Assembly (NCBI GenBank): GCA_031002005.1
Contig: CM061920.1
Location: 119,898,095-119,962,094 of the forward strand
Length of the DNA stretch: 64,000 nt
Reading direction: 5' to 3'
Origin: Vandiemenella viatica
Lineage: Eukaryota > Arthropoda > Insecta > Orthoptera > Morabidae
The translations under genes and the position numbers were made by a program. The notes under the pieces were generated by a model, which saw nothing but the letters and a program-made list of their open reading frames with translations, had not been told where the DNA came from and ran no database searches. Of this stretch, positions 1-12,869 are shown piece after piece; positions within the stretch are counted from its first letter, which is position 1, and every line of letters starts with the position of its first letter.

Positions 1-620
1 GAGGCGGCAATACAGGATGCGTTCATCCGCAGCCAACACCTGTGGGTGTTTTTTTCGATCTTGAAAAGGCTACGATACTACCTGGCGCATGTTATTTTAA
101 AACAGTTACATGAATGGGGTTTTAGGGGTAACCCCCCATTTTTTAAAATCATTTTTATCTGGTCGTTGCTTCCGGTACCGAGTCGGTAGTGAAGTGTCTG
201 ATCTTTTTATTCAGGAAAACGGTGTTCCTCAGGGGTCAGTTTTAAGCGTGACCCTATTTGCTATCGCAATAACATATCTCTATGGTTATAAGGAGTCCCA
301 TTCGGTTCTCCTTATATGTGGACGATTTTTTAATTTTTATTGCATCGTCCAGCCTGAGAAGCGCAGAGCAGCAGCTGCAACTCGCGCTGAAACAGGCTGG
401 ATGAATGGTCAGTGCACACCGGTTCTCGATTCTCTGCCGAGAAAACCCGGTGTGTACTTTACTCGTAGCAGAAGTCTTTTAGCTGAGCCTCACCTTACCT
501 TGAGGTACACACCGTCTTAAGTTTTACTGAAACAGTTAGATTTCTGGGCCTCATTTTAGACACAAGGCTCACCTGGCTTGCGCATCTAAAAGATGTGAAA
601 GCCATGGCCTTAAAAGCTCT
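1..620 (+). pseudogene. Reverse transcriptase fragment of the I-type LINE
   Basis: Translated pieces in different frames resemble RT. A fragment like FFDLEKA is near base 60, a block reading NGVPQGSVLSVTLFAIAI lies near 215-275, and a block like FLGLILDTRLTW is near 540. The last two match the RT motif with PQGSVL and the thumb region. The YADD region near 300 is disrupted and frames shift at least twice. It is a relic with no intact ORF. Confidence 0.6.
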
Positions 621-901
621 TAATCTTTTAAAATGTCTGTGCGGAAGCAGGTCATGGGGCGCTGATCGCTCCTGCCTGCTACAGTTTTAATGAGCCTTCG
701 TACGGGGGGGGGGGGGGGGTCGCGTCCTCGAGTATGGTTGTATTGAATATGGTTCGGCACGGGACAGTTATCTTCGGATACTTGGATAGTGTCCACCATG
801 CAGGAATTCGGCTCGCCACGGGTGCATATCGCACCAGCCCTATTGTCAGTATTTGTGCTGACTCGGGCGAGCCACCACTTACCATCCGCCGGTAACTCCT
901 C

Positions 902-1768
902 ATGGTGCGACACTATATGCATATTGCCATAACACCTGGCAGTCCCATGTACGACATAGTTTTACATCCCAGCTACGAGCGGCTCTATACCAACCGGCAT
1001 AGAGCCACTAAACCGTTCAGCTACCGTACGAAGGCTATTTTAGAACATTACGGATTCGAGCTTCCCTCTTTTTATCACCAGGGTTGGAGTAAATCCCCTC
1101 CCTGGCTTTTAAAGAGGCCCAGATTAATTTTAGAACTGTTGCGGCATAACAAATTGCTAACCGCTGACAGTGTTTTTATTAATATTTTTACTGATATTTT
1201 AAATCAATATCACACTTTCACCCCAGTGTATACGGATGGGTCTAAGCAGGCTAACAGTGTAGGCTGTTCAGTAGTGTTCCCTCGAGTGACTTACAAATAC
1301 AAGATGGATAGCAGGTGCAGTGTTTACACTGCGGAGTGCTATGCCCTGCTAAAGTCGCTCCAGCATATGAAGGCACGCCACGACCAGAGGTACCTCATAT
1401 GCTGTGATTCCCTTAGTTGCATTCAGGCATTAGCAACTATGTACCCAGCAGACCGTCTAGTCCAGGACATCCAGGACGCCCTCCTTTCCCTCCAGTCCTG
1501 TGGGAAGGAGGTCGTATTCTGCTGGGTACCAGGCCATGTGGAAATCAGGGGGAACGAGGCAGCTGATGAAGCTGCCAAGTTAGCCTGTTACAAGGTCCGA
1601 ATCGAATTTGATCCGGTCCCAAAGTCAGACCTTGCCTCGGTGGCGAAGAGATTTTTTCTCGATGTTTGGCAGAGGCAGTGGCTGGAAGTTGAGAATAACA
1701 AGCTCCGGCAGGTCAAAACCGACCGTTCAGCCGTGGAGCAGCTCCTTCCAGCGGGCGAGGAGGGATGA
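902..1768 (+). pseudogene. RNase H domain of the I-type LINE
   Basis: A 288-codon open stretch contains a recognisable RNase H fold. The first Asp is in YTDGSKQANSVGCSVVF, the Glu in YTAECYALLKSL, the second Asp in CCDSLSCIQAL, and the last Asp in WVPGHVEIRGNEAADEAA, so all four acidic catalytic positions are present. RNase H of LINEs degrades RNA in the RNA:DNA hybrid during target-primed reverse transcription. The frame ends near 1768, and coding similarity continues in another frame from about 1740, so there is a frameshift. The chosen start is only the first ATG after the previous break. Confidence 0.75.
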
Positions 1769-2045
1769 GGTTCTCCTTACTCGCCTCCGTATAGGGCAAT
1801 GTCCTCTGACACATGGTTTCCTTCTCCACCGAGAGGACCCTCCGGAGTGTGATGCATGTGGCGTACCTTTAACGGTACGCCACATTTTAATAGACTGTGT
1901 ACTGTTTTTAGACTTAAGCGCAGACGTTGGCTTGGCCAACGATCTGTCCCTTATTTTAAACAATGAGACCAGCAACGTGGTGAGTGTTTTAAAATTTTGT
2001 GTTTTGGCCGGTCTAGTCCCTAAAATTTTAGGCAGATCGGCCTAG
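1740..2045 (+). pseudogene. C-terminal tail of I-type LINE polyprotein with CCHC-like motif
   Basis: The reading frame of 1608-2045 continues the LINE polyprotein after a frameshift. It contains CDACGVPLTVRHILIDC, a Cys-Cys-His-Cys arrangement usual after RNase H in I-type and Jockey-type elements, preceded by LTRLRIGQCPLTHGFLL, also typical. It is followed by about 360 bases of 3' untranslated sequence ending in the A/C-rich tail. Confidence 0.65.
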
Positions 2046-2432
2046 TTTTAAGATGGATCAGTGGCCTCTTCACAGCCACCCTTCCATGTGTACTGTTTAT
2101 ATTTTTTAAATGGTTATAATCCCTGCCTCGCTGCCCATTATACAGCCAGCGAGACAAGTAGTGGTTTTTAATTCTTCTGCGAACCTGTTTGGCCCCTCTA
2201 CAGTCATCCAGGTGCTCTGCAGCCTTAGGTCGTGGTGGCCCCTTTAAGGCTACATTTATTTTTGTGATTTATTTTATTTGCTGCCTGCATGGTCGACCCT
2301 TTTACAGCCGACCATGCAGACAGTATTTTAGTATAATTTTTAGCCACAGTTGTAGCTGGTAATCGTTAGGGCGCTAATGACCTCGTTGTCGACGCGCCCT
2401 TAAACATCATCAACAACAACAACTACAACTAA

Positions 2433-3120
2433 ATTTGACCCTTTGGAATTACTTATATACAGCTGACATAATGAGGTCAGTAATAAAAAAACTAATAATT
2501 ATTATTATGTTATTTTAAACATAGTAATACTTCATATTCAGTGTTTTAGCAATTAATTTCTCCGAGTTTACAATAACACTGTTATAAAAGCCCATAATCC
2601 CATCTAAATTAGTGAGTTGAATGCTGTGTTCTGGCACTTCATTTCTTCGCGGCTGCTTAACTAAATACAATTGTTATTAAATAACACTCATAACCTTATA
2701 AATTATTTCATTTTGTACATATTCTTAGTTTACTGCAACAGTGAAATATCCGGGCCTAGAGTATAAGGAAACATCTACGCCAACTGAATATAAATAAACA
2801 AAAAGTAATTCATAATTTGTGTGTTAATTTAAACAAAAGATATCATCTCCTTTCAGTGTTTTGACAATCATTTTTTCACAGAAACTTGACTAAATAGAAT
2901 TGTTGTTAAATAGATCTTATAACATCTACTATATAATAATATCACTCGCTGTTGTTAATCCAGAAATGAAAGCTGGATGTGTGACATTGCAGAGTTAGCC
3001 TTTTATTAGTATTTATTGTTGTTCTCTGTGTGTACAGAGTATTACAATTAATGTGAAGCTCTGTATGCATAATATACCATGAATTGGTATTACTACAATG
3101 CATTTCATTTCCTTTTGCAG
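2433..3120 (+). other. Probable intron segment upstream of the MED1-like terminal exon
   Basis: AT-rich non-coding DNA with no ORF I can support. It ends in a pyrimidine-rich tract and CAG (TTTCCTTTTGCAG, last base 3120), a good 3' splice acceptor. The coding phase requires one codon base from the preceding exon, so the intron is phase 1. The 5' splice site is not in the window or cannot be recognised. Confidence 0.55.
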
Positions 3121-4733
3121 GTTCTACCTCCAGTCCAAAGTTAAAATCATCCAGTGTCAAGTTAAAGCAGCTTGACCTGTCTGCAGGAAATCTTACTTTG
3201 GAGGGTGTAACAGCTGGTAGTGGTAGCAGTGGTGGTGGCGGAGGTACCACGCCTCCAAGCAATACAAGCGCTGGTGGTAGCAGCAAAGGATCTGTTGGCA
3301 GTAATCCTACAGGCAAGAGGAAAGGATCACTTTCTGCTGTGATTGATAAACTTACTGCTCAACACTGTGAACAGAGTGATGGCATCTCTAAAGAGGGGTC
3401 TCGAGGAGGTGTTGCAGGGGCTGCAGGATCATTAGGAGGAAACAACATTGTGCCAAAGCAGCCTGGTGAATATATGGTGAAGCCAAGCACTGATGGCATC
3501 AAAATCACCATCAACAAGACTCGCACCAAAGAATCAAGGCCATTGGGACGAACACAAAGTGGTAGCTCATCAACTAGTGGTACTGGTTCGCCCAAAACAC
3601 ACACAGGACTTAAACCTGGAGTGAACAGTGGTCCTGCTTCCAAAAAGCCTCACCAGGGAGGTCCAGCCAGAGCACAGACTTCAACAAATGGTTCTGGTCC
3701 AGGCAATGCATCACCTATAGCCTCATCTGCAGCAGTTGTCAGTTCTGGGACAGCTTTAGGCGTTAGCAATTCAGTACGCTCTCCAGCCAATTCTACTTCG
3801 AAAACAGCAGGCAAGCTTGGTAGCTCAAAGACTAGCAGCTCTAAGCAAGCTGGTGGATCACCTAAAACTAATACACGGGAAGCAAAAACTTCTAGACCCA
3901 CTAAGACTCCCAGTGACAGAATTACTTCCAATTTTAGTTCCACAACTAAGACTGGAGATGCCCGTAAAACACCCACTGGTACAATTGCATCATCTGAAGC
4001 GGGCTCAGCTGACCCATTCAGAGTTGGAGCAGCTGCTAAATTGGAAGCTGCTTTAACACTCAAAACATTGGACACCAAATTTCAGATACCAAAGTTATCT
4101 GCTCGCAGCAACAACAGTTCAGCAGTGACTTCTGTAGGTGGTGATAGGTCTACTATATCAGACAGAACACTTCAACCTGTTCTTGAAAGATCTGATGCAA
4201 AATTTCCTACTGGAAAGCCACCTGGTGTAGAAGACAGCCGAGGTTGCCTTAGTGGGACAAGGGCTCTGCCTTTGCAGACTCAGGCCTCCTCAGTTCAGAT
4301 AGCAGCATCCCATTCATCTCCACCACCATTAAGGTTTCAAATGTCAGGGACTGCAATGGCTACTCTTGCAGCATCTGGTGTGACAGAGAGTAGCTGCAGT
4401 GATAGCTTGGAGCAGTCAACCTTGCCTGAACCATCAACTTCAAGAGCACCTACAGCTCAAGAGGCAGCTGAACTTTTATTGGACTTCTCTGCGGCTAAAC
4501 CTACGCTTCAGTTAGCTGGAACATCTGGCCCATGCAGACGACGCAGTCCACCACCACCCCTTCCACCTCCACCACCCACCTTTCCAGCAGGATCACCTTC
4601 TGTTTCAGTTCACATTGTTAAGTCCCCTGCTCCAGCAGCTTCTCCACTTATTACTCCTTCACCTCATTCAATTTCGCCCTGTATCACAGATGATGAGTTG
4701 ATGGATGAAGCTCTAGTTGGCATGGGCAAATGA
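3121..4733 (+). CDS. MED1: Mediator complex subunit 1-like protein, last coding exon
   Basis: About 537 codons open from a splice acceptor to TGA at 4731-4733. MED1 is a nuclear Mediator subunit that links transcription activators to RNA polymerase II. The sequence is the low-complexity tail: Gly/Ser/Thr-rich stretches, a short KRKGSLSAVIDKLTAQ motif, a conserved-looking block GEYMVKPSTDGIKITINKTR, a polyproline run (about 4546-4582), and an acidic end ITDDELMDEALVGMGK. Vertebrate MED1 also has a long Ser-rich tail ending in an acidic D-D-x-L-M-D-x-A-L motif, which is my main reason for the name. The N-terminal MED1 domain would be in upstream exons. It is the only convincing host gene here. 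The name rests on recalled similarity of a few motifs in a low-complexity tail. Confidence 0.68.
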
Positions 4734-5054
4734 GGTGTGGCACCCGCCCGGTCGAGCTCTTCTTCAGGGCTCTCCTGGGCTTCAGCTGGCGATGCATGAG
4801 CAATTGTTATTGCCTTTGTTTATGTTGGACAGTTGAAGCATTTATCCTCACTTTGCTTGGAGGATAGCTGTGATACAGAGCTGCTCCATGTTATTATGTC
4901 ACTACGATAAGCTTTGATAAAACTTTGGGTAAAGAAGGAGTGAATTCCTTGTAATTAAAATTATTGAAACTTTTAAAAAGGTGTTGCTTGTATTTCAACA
5001 TCTTGATTTTTCTCCATAGAATACTAAAATGTTTAAAACAGGCTAATTAATTGT

Positions 5055-5335
5055 ACCTATTGCACACACATTTCTCATAAGCAGACTTATCACAGAATAA
5101 TTATGCCACTATATGACCGGCAAACATTCATGCCTTATATATCTATCCTTCTCTCTGTCTGTCGTTTGAAATCCAGAAAGGCAGTTCATGTTATGTAATT
5201 GCTTTATCCCACTCTTAATTTTGCTTATAATTTGTATGTTACAAACTTATGAAAACAGTTTTAGAATGTTACTGTCCTTCCAGAAATGATAATTATTTAC
5301 CTTTTTGTTTCCTTTTAGGACACTCTTTTATTTTT
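5055..5335 (+). repeat. Diverged direct duplication, copy 1
   Basis: By eye this block matches 7090-7330. Shared landmarks in the same order are GACTTATC, an ATAATTAT block, TATCCTTCTCTCTG or its variant, AGGCAGTTCATGTT, and TGATGAAAACAGTTTTA or ATGAAAACAGTTTTA. Spacing between copies is about 2.0 kb. It is an old local duplication or two copies of an unrecognised repeat. Confidence 0.65.
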
Positions 5336-6884
5336 ATAATAAACATAAATAATTGTTTATTTTCTCTTAATAGGACCAAATGTCTGAATGTATCTGACAG
5401 CCAAATGGCAACTTGGTGTGAAAATAACATAAAAAGACAAATCTGTATCGAACATTAACAATTTACCTTAAAATCAAGTAAATGTAGTGACTATTCAGAC
5501 TATTCACTTTTCCAAATTTCAAAATTTATAACCTTACCCTTGGACAGGTAAGTAGTGATTAATTCTATTGGCATGCAATTCTGTACCATTGCTTCTCATC
5601 CTTGTAAGTGAATTTTAACACTGGGCGGGTCCATGAATTGGTATTGAATGGGACGTTGTCTTTAATATTCTGCAAACCTTACATTTAAGTTTTTAAACTG
5701 AGGTACTTACAGAAGTTGAGAAAAGTGATTTGGTTTTACAACAGTATCATGAAAAGTGACATAATTTGTGTTTCTACTTGACTGCATCATTGACTTTAGA
5801 GTTTGATGATAATCAGCATTGTATAATTGCTTTTCCGACTGTTCAGTCAGAATTCTGTATTAAAGAATTTTATGATAAGAAATTTTGTTTCTACGTCTTC
5901 TTATATTTTTTTTTAATAAAATGGGGGTTTGTCATAAATATTTTGTGAATTCCCAAGTATTTTTAAGGAATTAAATTTTATTTAAATATTGAACTAATAC
6001 ATTGTGAAATTAAGTCTTGAAGATTAGTTTAACTGTGTGTAATTTTTTTTTCCAAAATGGTCTATAGTTCATTTAAAATGAATTTTAAAATAGATTTCTT
6101 CCAACCAAAATAATATGGCATGTAGCTTGGCCCGTGAATAAAGCTATTAAATAACTATTGTTATTAAAGTTCAAATGTCTATATAAATATTTATAGTAGC
6201 ATTCAGGAAGTATTTTCTCCCGGAGATTTTTTTTTAAAAAACTATTCCAGTTGCTACAGACTAGATTAAAAATTACCCTTTGATGTGTAATTCAGAAGCA
6301 TCACTTATTTTATTGGAGTTTATAGAGATCAAAATCTATAAAATATGATGAAAGACCAATGTTGAAAGTTATTTCTACTGGAGCAGTATTTGTGCCTCAA
6401 CTTTCAGGTGTTTGGAATTTTACATGAACTCAAATTAAGCATTTGTTTTGCACTGTTATCATTATCTACTTTAATAGATATTCAAATTAAGGAAGGATAG
6501 GGAGTTACTTTCATTGGCTAACAACACTTTCACTGTCACAATTATCAAGTTGAAACATAATTATATATATTTGTAAAAAATTTGGTTGGGAATATGAAAA
6601 ACATCATTTTTAAAATTATTGGGATAAGATTGGTTCATATTTAAAAAAAAAAAAAGAGGAATAAATTATCTTAATCTATTCTGCCTTGCTTCGTACTCTA
6701 TTCACCTTAAGCGTTACACAGGTTAACAGCGGTTATTAAAATTTAGTACTATAATTTGAATACATCTAACAAGAGGAGACCACTACCTACAGCCAGTCGT
6801 CGATTTCAACCAGCTTCAACTACAGTGTTCGAGGACCAACCAAAACTGAATCTTGCAAAAGGATATAGGTCAACAGTCATGGAT

Positions 6885-7080
6885 ATAGGGATTGGGGGAG
6901 GGGCCAAACTGGGCAATTGTCCCAGGTGGCAATTTCGGGGTGCAGAGGAAAGCTGGCATTACTTCTGTATCTGTCTCATTAGCATTAATTAATCTCAAAT
7001 GTTTGGAAGAGAGGGGCAGCAATCTCAAGTTTTTGCTCCAGCTTGGAAAAATCATAGACCTGTCAGCAAAGGTCATTACA
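6885..7080 (+). repeat. G-rich hAT-like terminal fragment
   Basis: A sudden G-rich patch (GGGGGAGGGGCCAAACTGGG, then CAATTGTCCCAGGTGGCAA) resembles the G-rich start at 18057, where a run of G is followed by CAAACC and GCCCCGGG. I infer a fragment of the same non-autonomous hAT family. No terminal inverted repeat pair or target duplication was found. Confidence 0.3.
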
Positions 7081-7089
7081 CCGTATTTA

Positions 7090-7330
7090 TTGTACTTAAG
7101 GCACATGCTATTGTGATAAATAGACTTATCTTAGTATAATTATATTACTACGTGATACTTGAAGTCCAATCCTTTTCTCTGCTTCCCCTTTCAAATTCAG
7201 AGAGGCAGTTCATGTTTCTTATATTTTAATTTATCCACTTATAAATTGTGTTCATAACTGATGAAAACAGTTTTAAAATATTACTGTGCTTCAAGAAATA
7301 TCAGTCGTTTGCCTTTTTTCCCCATGCTAC
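7090..7330 (+). repeat. Diverged direct duplication, copy 2
   Basis: Partner of 5055-5335. The similarity includes GAGGCAGTTCATGTTTCTTA, ACTGATGAAAACAGTTTTAA and ATTACTGTGCTTCAAGAAAT. Small gaps and many substitutions separate the copies. Confidence 0.65.
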
Positions 7331-9659
7331 CCTCTCCTATTTTATTTTATTCTATACACATGTTGGCACTAGGGTAAATCAAAAGATAATCAAAAAATGA
7401 GTAATTTTTATAAATATTTTTTCAGGTACATATTCTATAACTTTCAGTGTCTTGCAGCAAATTAAATCTGGTGATACAAAAGTCCTAATTCCGAGGACAT
7501 CCAAACTGATTTTTTTTTTTTTCGGTTATATTTATTCACAATCACATGTTTTGTGGTAATGTATATTCTGATGATTATATTTGTCAGGGATCATGGCAAT
7601 CCAGTAGTGACTAATAGCTTCTCTAAGGTTTATGTAAATTAATCCCAAATCACTAACATATGTTCATGTACTTGTTAAAATTGAAGTGAGTACAACAACA
7701 TTCCTCCCCTCTTCTATCAGCTCCCTCTAACGTTGCCTTCACATCGTGCAGAATGGATTTTTGTCATAACAATTCCGAAATCAGAGATGTTTCCTGATTC
7801 ATTGCGTAAAATCCAACTGGATACAGTATCATTTTTCAAAACTGCATACCAAGCATAAGACAACATGGGGTGAATGAGAGACTATTAAAACTGATACATT
7901 TTAAAGCAAGTTCCGTGTACCTGTGGGACCATTTCCAGGGCATGTGAACATTACTCCAAAACTAAGTGGTGTTTGATCTAAATCCATGTTTTGGGTAGTT
8001 CTAAACCATTATGTTGAAGCTGATTGGCTGGAGGTTGTGGTTTCCCATTGTAAGCTTCCTCCCCCACCCTTTCCTCCCTTTTCTTATTAACATGGTTATT
8101 GTAACATAATTTTAACTGATTAAGTCATTATTTATGCATATGAAAAGAAATTTAGATGTGTATCTAAACCTGCTGTATGCTAAAGTTTTTTGTTTTGACA
8201 TAAAGAAATATTTAAAATGTGTGTTGCTACAGTCAACTGTCTTAATGTAATCAGTTTATTCTTAAATAGAGGTATTACTTTTGTAGAGTTGATGAAGATA
8301 TGATGGTTTTGGTGCAGCTAATCTAAACTGTATTAATAAATAATGTACAGGAGTTTAAGATGACATAGATCACAAATATCGGTTATCTGTTAACAATTTA
8401 CAAGAAGCATGTTCAGTATACTAGATTTGCTAGTAGGATATTTGTGCTGAGAGGTAATCATATTGTGATCAAATAAATAGGAGTATTTGGTTTATTTCTA
8501 ATATTAAATGTATTAAAGAATTGTCTTTCCTAAAATTATTTGCCTTTGTTCAAGAAACTATAACTTTAAATTTATATAATGATTTTGTTCCATTTTAACA
8601 TCTGGTGAACTTGTTGCAAATTCCTTTAAGAAAATATCAGTTGTTCTTTACACTATCTGAATTGAAAACATTCAGTTCTAATCAGTACTAATCAAAATAT
8701 GTATATTTGTCTGATTTTACTTGTTTATTTTTGTAATGGCCAAAGCATCAATAACATTATCACGCTAATTTATATTGCTAGTCTGAGGAAAAGGTGCTAA
8801 TGTGAATGTGTTAGTAATGAAATACAAAAATCATTAGCAGTTGTGGTTGACAAAAAAAATGCACACATAAATAGTGTTTATGTAAGTTTTGTATTTCTTT
8901 TGCATTATGTGCATAAAAATCAATTGATCAGATTATTGAATAAATTTGTTTCCTATGAAAATGAATTTCAGTGGCATGTTTGTAAAATATTTCTGTACTT
9001 AGTCAAGCCGTATTATTAAGAAAGGCAGGATTCTTGTTGGAACTATTTAGTAAAATAGCAACTACAGATTCTTGTATGTGCAATCATTATCAGATCCCTC
9101 TAGTTTTATGGGTTGGCTAGTAGTAAATAGGATTATTCTGGCATATTCTGTCTAATTTTAATTTCTTAGATCCATTACCAATTCCTTCCTCTTTTTTCCA
9201 CTCCCTCTCTCATTTGGCCAAGCCTTCCCTTTATACATCTATCAACTGACCCTGCCTCCAGCTATAATTTTTTCCATATAGGTATGTGGTGTTCTGTTTA
9301 CATTATCTTTAAGTCGAAATTTAGCCTACATTCCTCCATGACATGATTTTTTAATTTCTCACATATTCCAGATATAACTTGCCAGAAATTTTTGGAGGAA
9401 TTAATTTTGCAGTCCTTTGAAAGTGATTAGGTCTGTTCACAACATACAAGTTTCTAAGCACATAAGAGTGTGGGAATGAGAGATAACTTGTAAATAGTGA
9501 TCTAGGTTTTATAGGAAACCTTCTTTTATCATATGAAATGTCGTCCTAGGTTGTAGAGTTGACTTTTGGCTACTCTTTTTGTGCCTTATTGTCCTGCCTT
9601 TACATTGGAGTGTGCCACATTACCAACATACTAAATACTTATTCTACTTCATAATATTG

Positions 9660-10015
9660 TTCAACTTTTGTGTGACCCCCTAGTTCTCATTCCTAATTTT
9701 CTTTCAAGCAGTTTTTGTGCTTTGAAGCTTGGAATTTCATTACATATAGATACAGCCATTCTTTTATCACTTCTTCCCGCTCTCCCCAAATAGCTACATC
9801 TGCATACAGCAATGCATATTTCTATACATCTTGTAGCATCAATGTTTGAAAGGGCAATCCAGAATAATAAATTAGCTACCCCGGAACTTTCAATCTTTCT
9901 AGGATATTGCTCGGTGATCAATCTTAGGACACCATCAAAGTTCTTTAAGTTCAAGAACATCACAACTAAGTATCTTTTTATCATTTCGGTTACTATCCTC
10001 ATGGTAAAGATCAAT
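9660..10015 (-). pseudogene. LINE reverse transcriptase relic
   Basis: On the minus strand, one frame gives FLNLKNFDGVLR near the right end, matching the RT motif with the first catalytic Asp and the AFD core. Another frame, near 9805-9750, gives LYADVAIWGEREEVIKEWL, matching the YADD motif with the second Asp lost. Most of the RT between them is missing. It is a small, old, internally deleted fragment of unknown clade. Confidence 0.6.
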
Positions 10016-10142
10016 TAAGTTGCCTCCAAGCTGCTCCAAACCCTTTTTTTTTCTCTCTTCTGCTTCTGAGAAAAGTTCTGTTACTGTCTGGATTGTACCC
10101 TCACTTTTCTATAAAAGTTTGATTTCACAAATTTTGCCCATT

Positions 10143-10179
<37 letters not shown>

Positions 10180-12869
10180 TTAGTCCTTTGATATTGGATT
10201 GTCACACCTCAATTTTAATTTGGAACAGCCATTGTATCTGATGAATAGTTAATGCTTAAATAACATTAGCATTGTTAATTTTCTACTTTTTGTTTGACAC
10301 TAAACCTGTTCCACTTTAATCCATGTTTCTGAAAGTCATTTAGCTCTTGGTTTTCCTAGTGTGTTTCCTCTTAACAGAATAGATTTTCATCTAATTTCTA
10401 ATCTCTATTCATGTCCATTGCCTTCTTATTGTTCCCTTTCATATTTTCTTTATTCTCTCATGAGAAGAAAAACATATCTAAGACTAAATCCTCAGCAAAG
10501 TTTCAATTCACTGACTAGCTATTTATAAACTGTGAAACTGGAACAGTTACTTGTAACCCTGTGTAATACAACTCTTAATTTCATTTATTTAAATATGATT
10601 GAGCATATACACACATTTTCTCCTTTCTTACTTTTGCCCTCAACTAATTTTAAATTCTTTCAGCATGTTTGGACTTACTTGAAAATAATGAAGTTCTTAC
10701 TTTTAAGAGAAATCTGAATGTTTGCTGAATTGTTTTGTTTTTCAACCTATTTAATATTGTGAATAATAATTACAGATTATGAGTCATCATTTTGATAGCT
10801 TCTTAGCATTGTTCCATTTATACATGCAGCTTATAAAGTGTAGATCTGTGTTTTCTTTACTATGTCCAACATTTTATTTGATACTGAAGTTCATTAATTC
10901 TTGCTCTTATGCTAATTTTGAAGATCCTAAGAATGTATTTTTAGTATTTGCAAACCACTTTCCAGAAGATTTCAGTATAGGGAGGAATGTGAATAGTTAC
11001 GTGCAACCTTGTAGCCCGACTCAAGATATCCTTGGAATGTAAGTTTGTGTTTCCAAGAAACAAAAGAAAACAAGAAAACTCTTGAGCAATATTTGTTGAT
11101 GTAACTCAAAGTTGAACAGTGGATCAGTTTATTATAGAGGAGCTAGGTGAGAATGATGGACATGCTGCACCTTATTAGAAAAAAATATATATTATTGATG
11201 CAACTCTTCTTTCATTTTAAAACAGATGCTTATCTGGGAATCAATGGATTTGATTATTGCGTAATGTTAAGGCTTTGAATAAACAGTAAATATTTTCTAA
11301 TGGTTGTTATTAATGTTTGAATTTTTCTCCAATTTTGAATATACTTTTGTGTATTATCTTTTATTTAATATTCAAGAAGTTACTTCTTTACAACAGTTTA
11401 CCAGTGGAAGGCCATATAAAACATTAAGATTATTGTAAAGCTATTTATTTCCTTGCACCTACCATCTCCAAGCAGTTAAAAAACGTGAAAGATTAGAAAA
11501 ATATTGACCATTGTGAACATAAGTAAACCAATTCTGTTTGAAACCATTACATTTGTCAAATTAAAATACCTTCTTCCAGTAATTGCTTTCACTACTCTCT
11601 TCTTTTTTTTTTTGTAGAAAAAAAATATTTTATAATATTTTTAATTTGGTATCATAGCATATTTTTGAAAGATAAAAATGAAGTATTTTGTATTTGTGAC
11701 AAGAGCTTGTGGTGCTAGAGGTTACTGTTTGCAGTTTATATAATCTAAAAGTTTTTAAAATTTTATACTTGAGAAAAATAATGTATTATGGTGTAAAAAG
11801 TTATATACATATATATGAAATACACTTAATATATACTGTACTGTGAAATTATTTAACATCACCTTTATTTTAGAAGGTGTATTTAAATGAAATAAATATT
11901 AAATAATCAACTGATTGTGTTTTAAATTCCACTCTTGAGTTGTGTAGTGAAGCAATTCATTTTGGGATTGTGATATTGTAACTAATAAGGATAGTTGATT
12001 ATAAAACATTACAAAGAATCTCTTTTGGTACAAAATTCCTATTATTGTATTGAGCAAGTCATCAATCCACAGAGATTGTTGAAAAGTTAGTTAATCAATA
12101 TCAGTTCAGTTAATAATTTTAAAAACTTACAGAATCACTCGAAAGTCAAAGGCACTGTTAACAATTTTTCAAGTAAACCTTGAGCCAGAACCCTAAACAA
12201 AATGCTAATGTTAAGTTTGCAGATGTTGGATATTAACAGGATATCTTCCTAAATCAAATTTATAAAAGTCTGACTTGACAAATTTGGGTGTGGGAATAAT
12301 TTTATTTGCTTTGGAGAAAAGTGCTATTGACAAAAATTGCATGCAACAGATTTTACTGTAAATCACTCTGCAAATTCTCTCTTCACAAAAACCCAGAATA
12401 TAGTCAAAGAATAGTTTAGAATGCATAAAAATAATCGTTACCAAAAATGGCTAGACACAGTAGAGACAACTTTAAATGGATTCCAATGATACATGCACAC
12501 ATTCAACTGATAATCACAACTGAAAAAGGAAATTTCACTTGGCCAAACCATCCAATGACAGCAAGGCCAAAATGGCATGAATCTTCTCATTTTGAAACAA
12601 AATATAATATTAATCACAAAATTCACATCAGATGAGAGAGAAAGTATAAAATGATGAATTTTCCCCAAAATAACTCCCAGAAAAATTTTCCATTGAGGAC
12701 AATGTGAAACTGTTTCAGCCATTCACATAATTTGTAGTCAAAATTGTAAAATTAATCCCAGATTTACCCACTCTAATACTTTAAAGGTAAGTGCCAAAAC
12801 TTTTTGATTTGTTAGCAAAATCTGCAAGGAAGATCACTTCCTGCTATGTTGGAGTCAGGACTGTGCTTT
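10016..12869. other. Unassigned AT-rich DNA
   Basis: No gene, terminal repeats or RNA gene that I can support. It contains a T32 run (10145-10176) and an AT-rich patch near 11800-11910. Open stretches are short and look like chance. Confidence 0.5.

Larger units (their letters stand above)
1..2432 (+). mobile_element. I-type non-LTR retrotransposon (LINE), degenerate, 5'-truncated
   Basis: Read on the plus strand, this holds pieces of reverse transcriptase, then an RNase H domain, then a C-terminal Cys/His motif, then a 3' end of CAT/CAA/ACT triplets at about 2404-2432. RNase H downstream of RT is typical of I-type LINEs. The window starts inside the RT region, so the 5' part is not visible. 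Several frame changes and a G16 run (704-719) show it is dead. It lies upstream of and in the same direction as the MED1-like exon, so it probably sits in an intron of that gene (inference). Confidence 0.8.
4734..9659 (+). other. 3' UTR and downstream flank of the MED1-like gene, AT-rich
   Basis: No supported gene. The 3' UTR must start at 4734, but its end cannot be fixed: AATAAA hexamers occur repeatedly (for example near 5338, 6136, 8336, 8473 and 8939). The stretch carries a diverged duplicated block and a G-rich hAT-like fragment, listed separately. Confidence 0.4.

Noticed and set aside
2942..4078. Minus-strand open stretches opposite the MED1-like exon
   Set aside because: Shadows of the plus-strand Ser/Gly/Pro-rich coding sequence; no start context or family resemblance.
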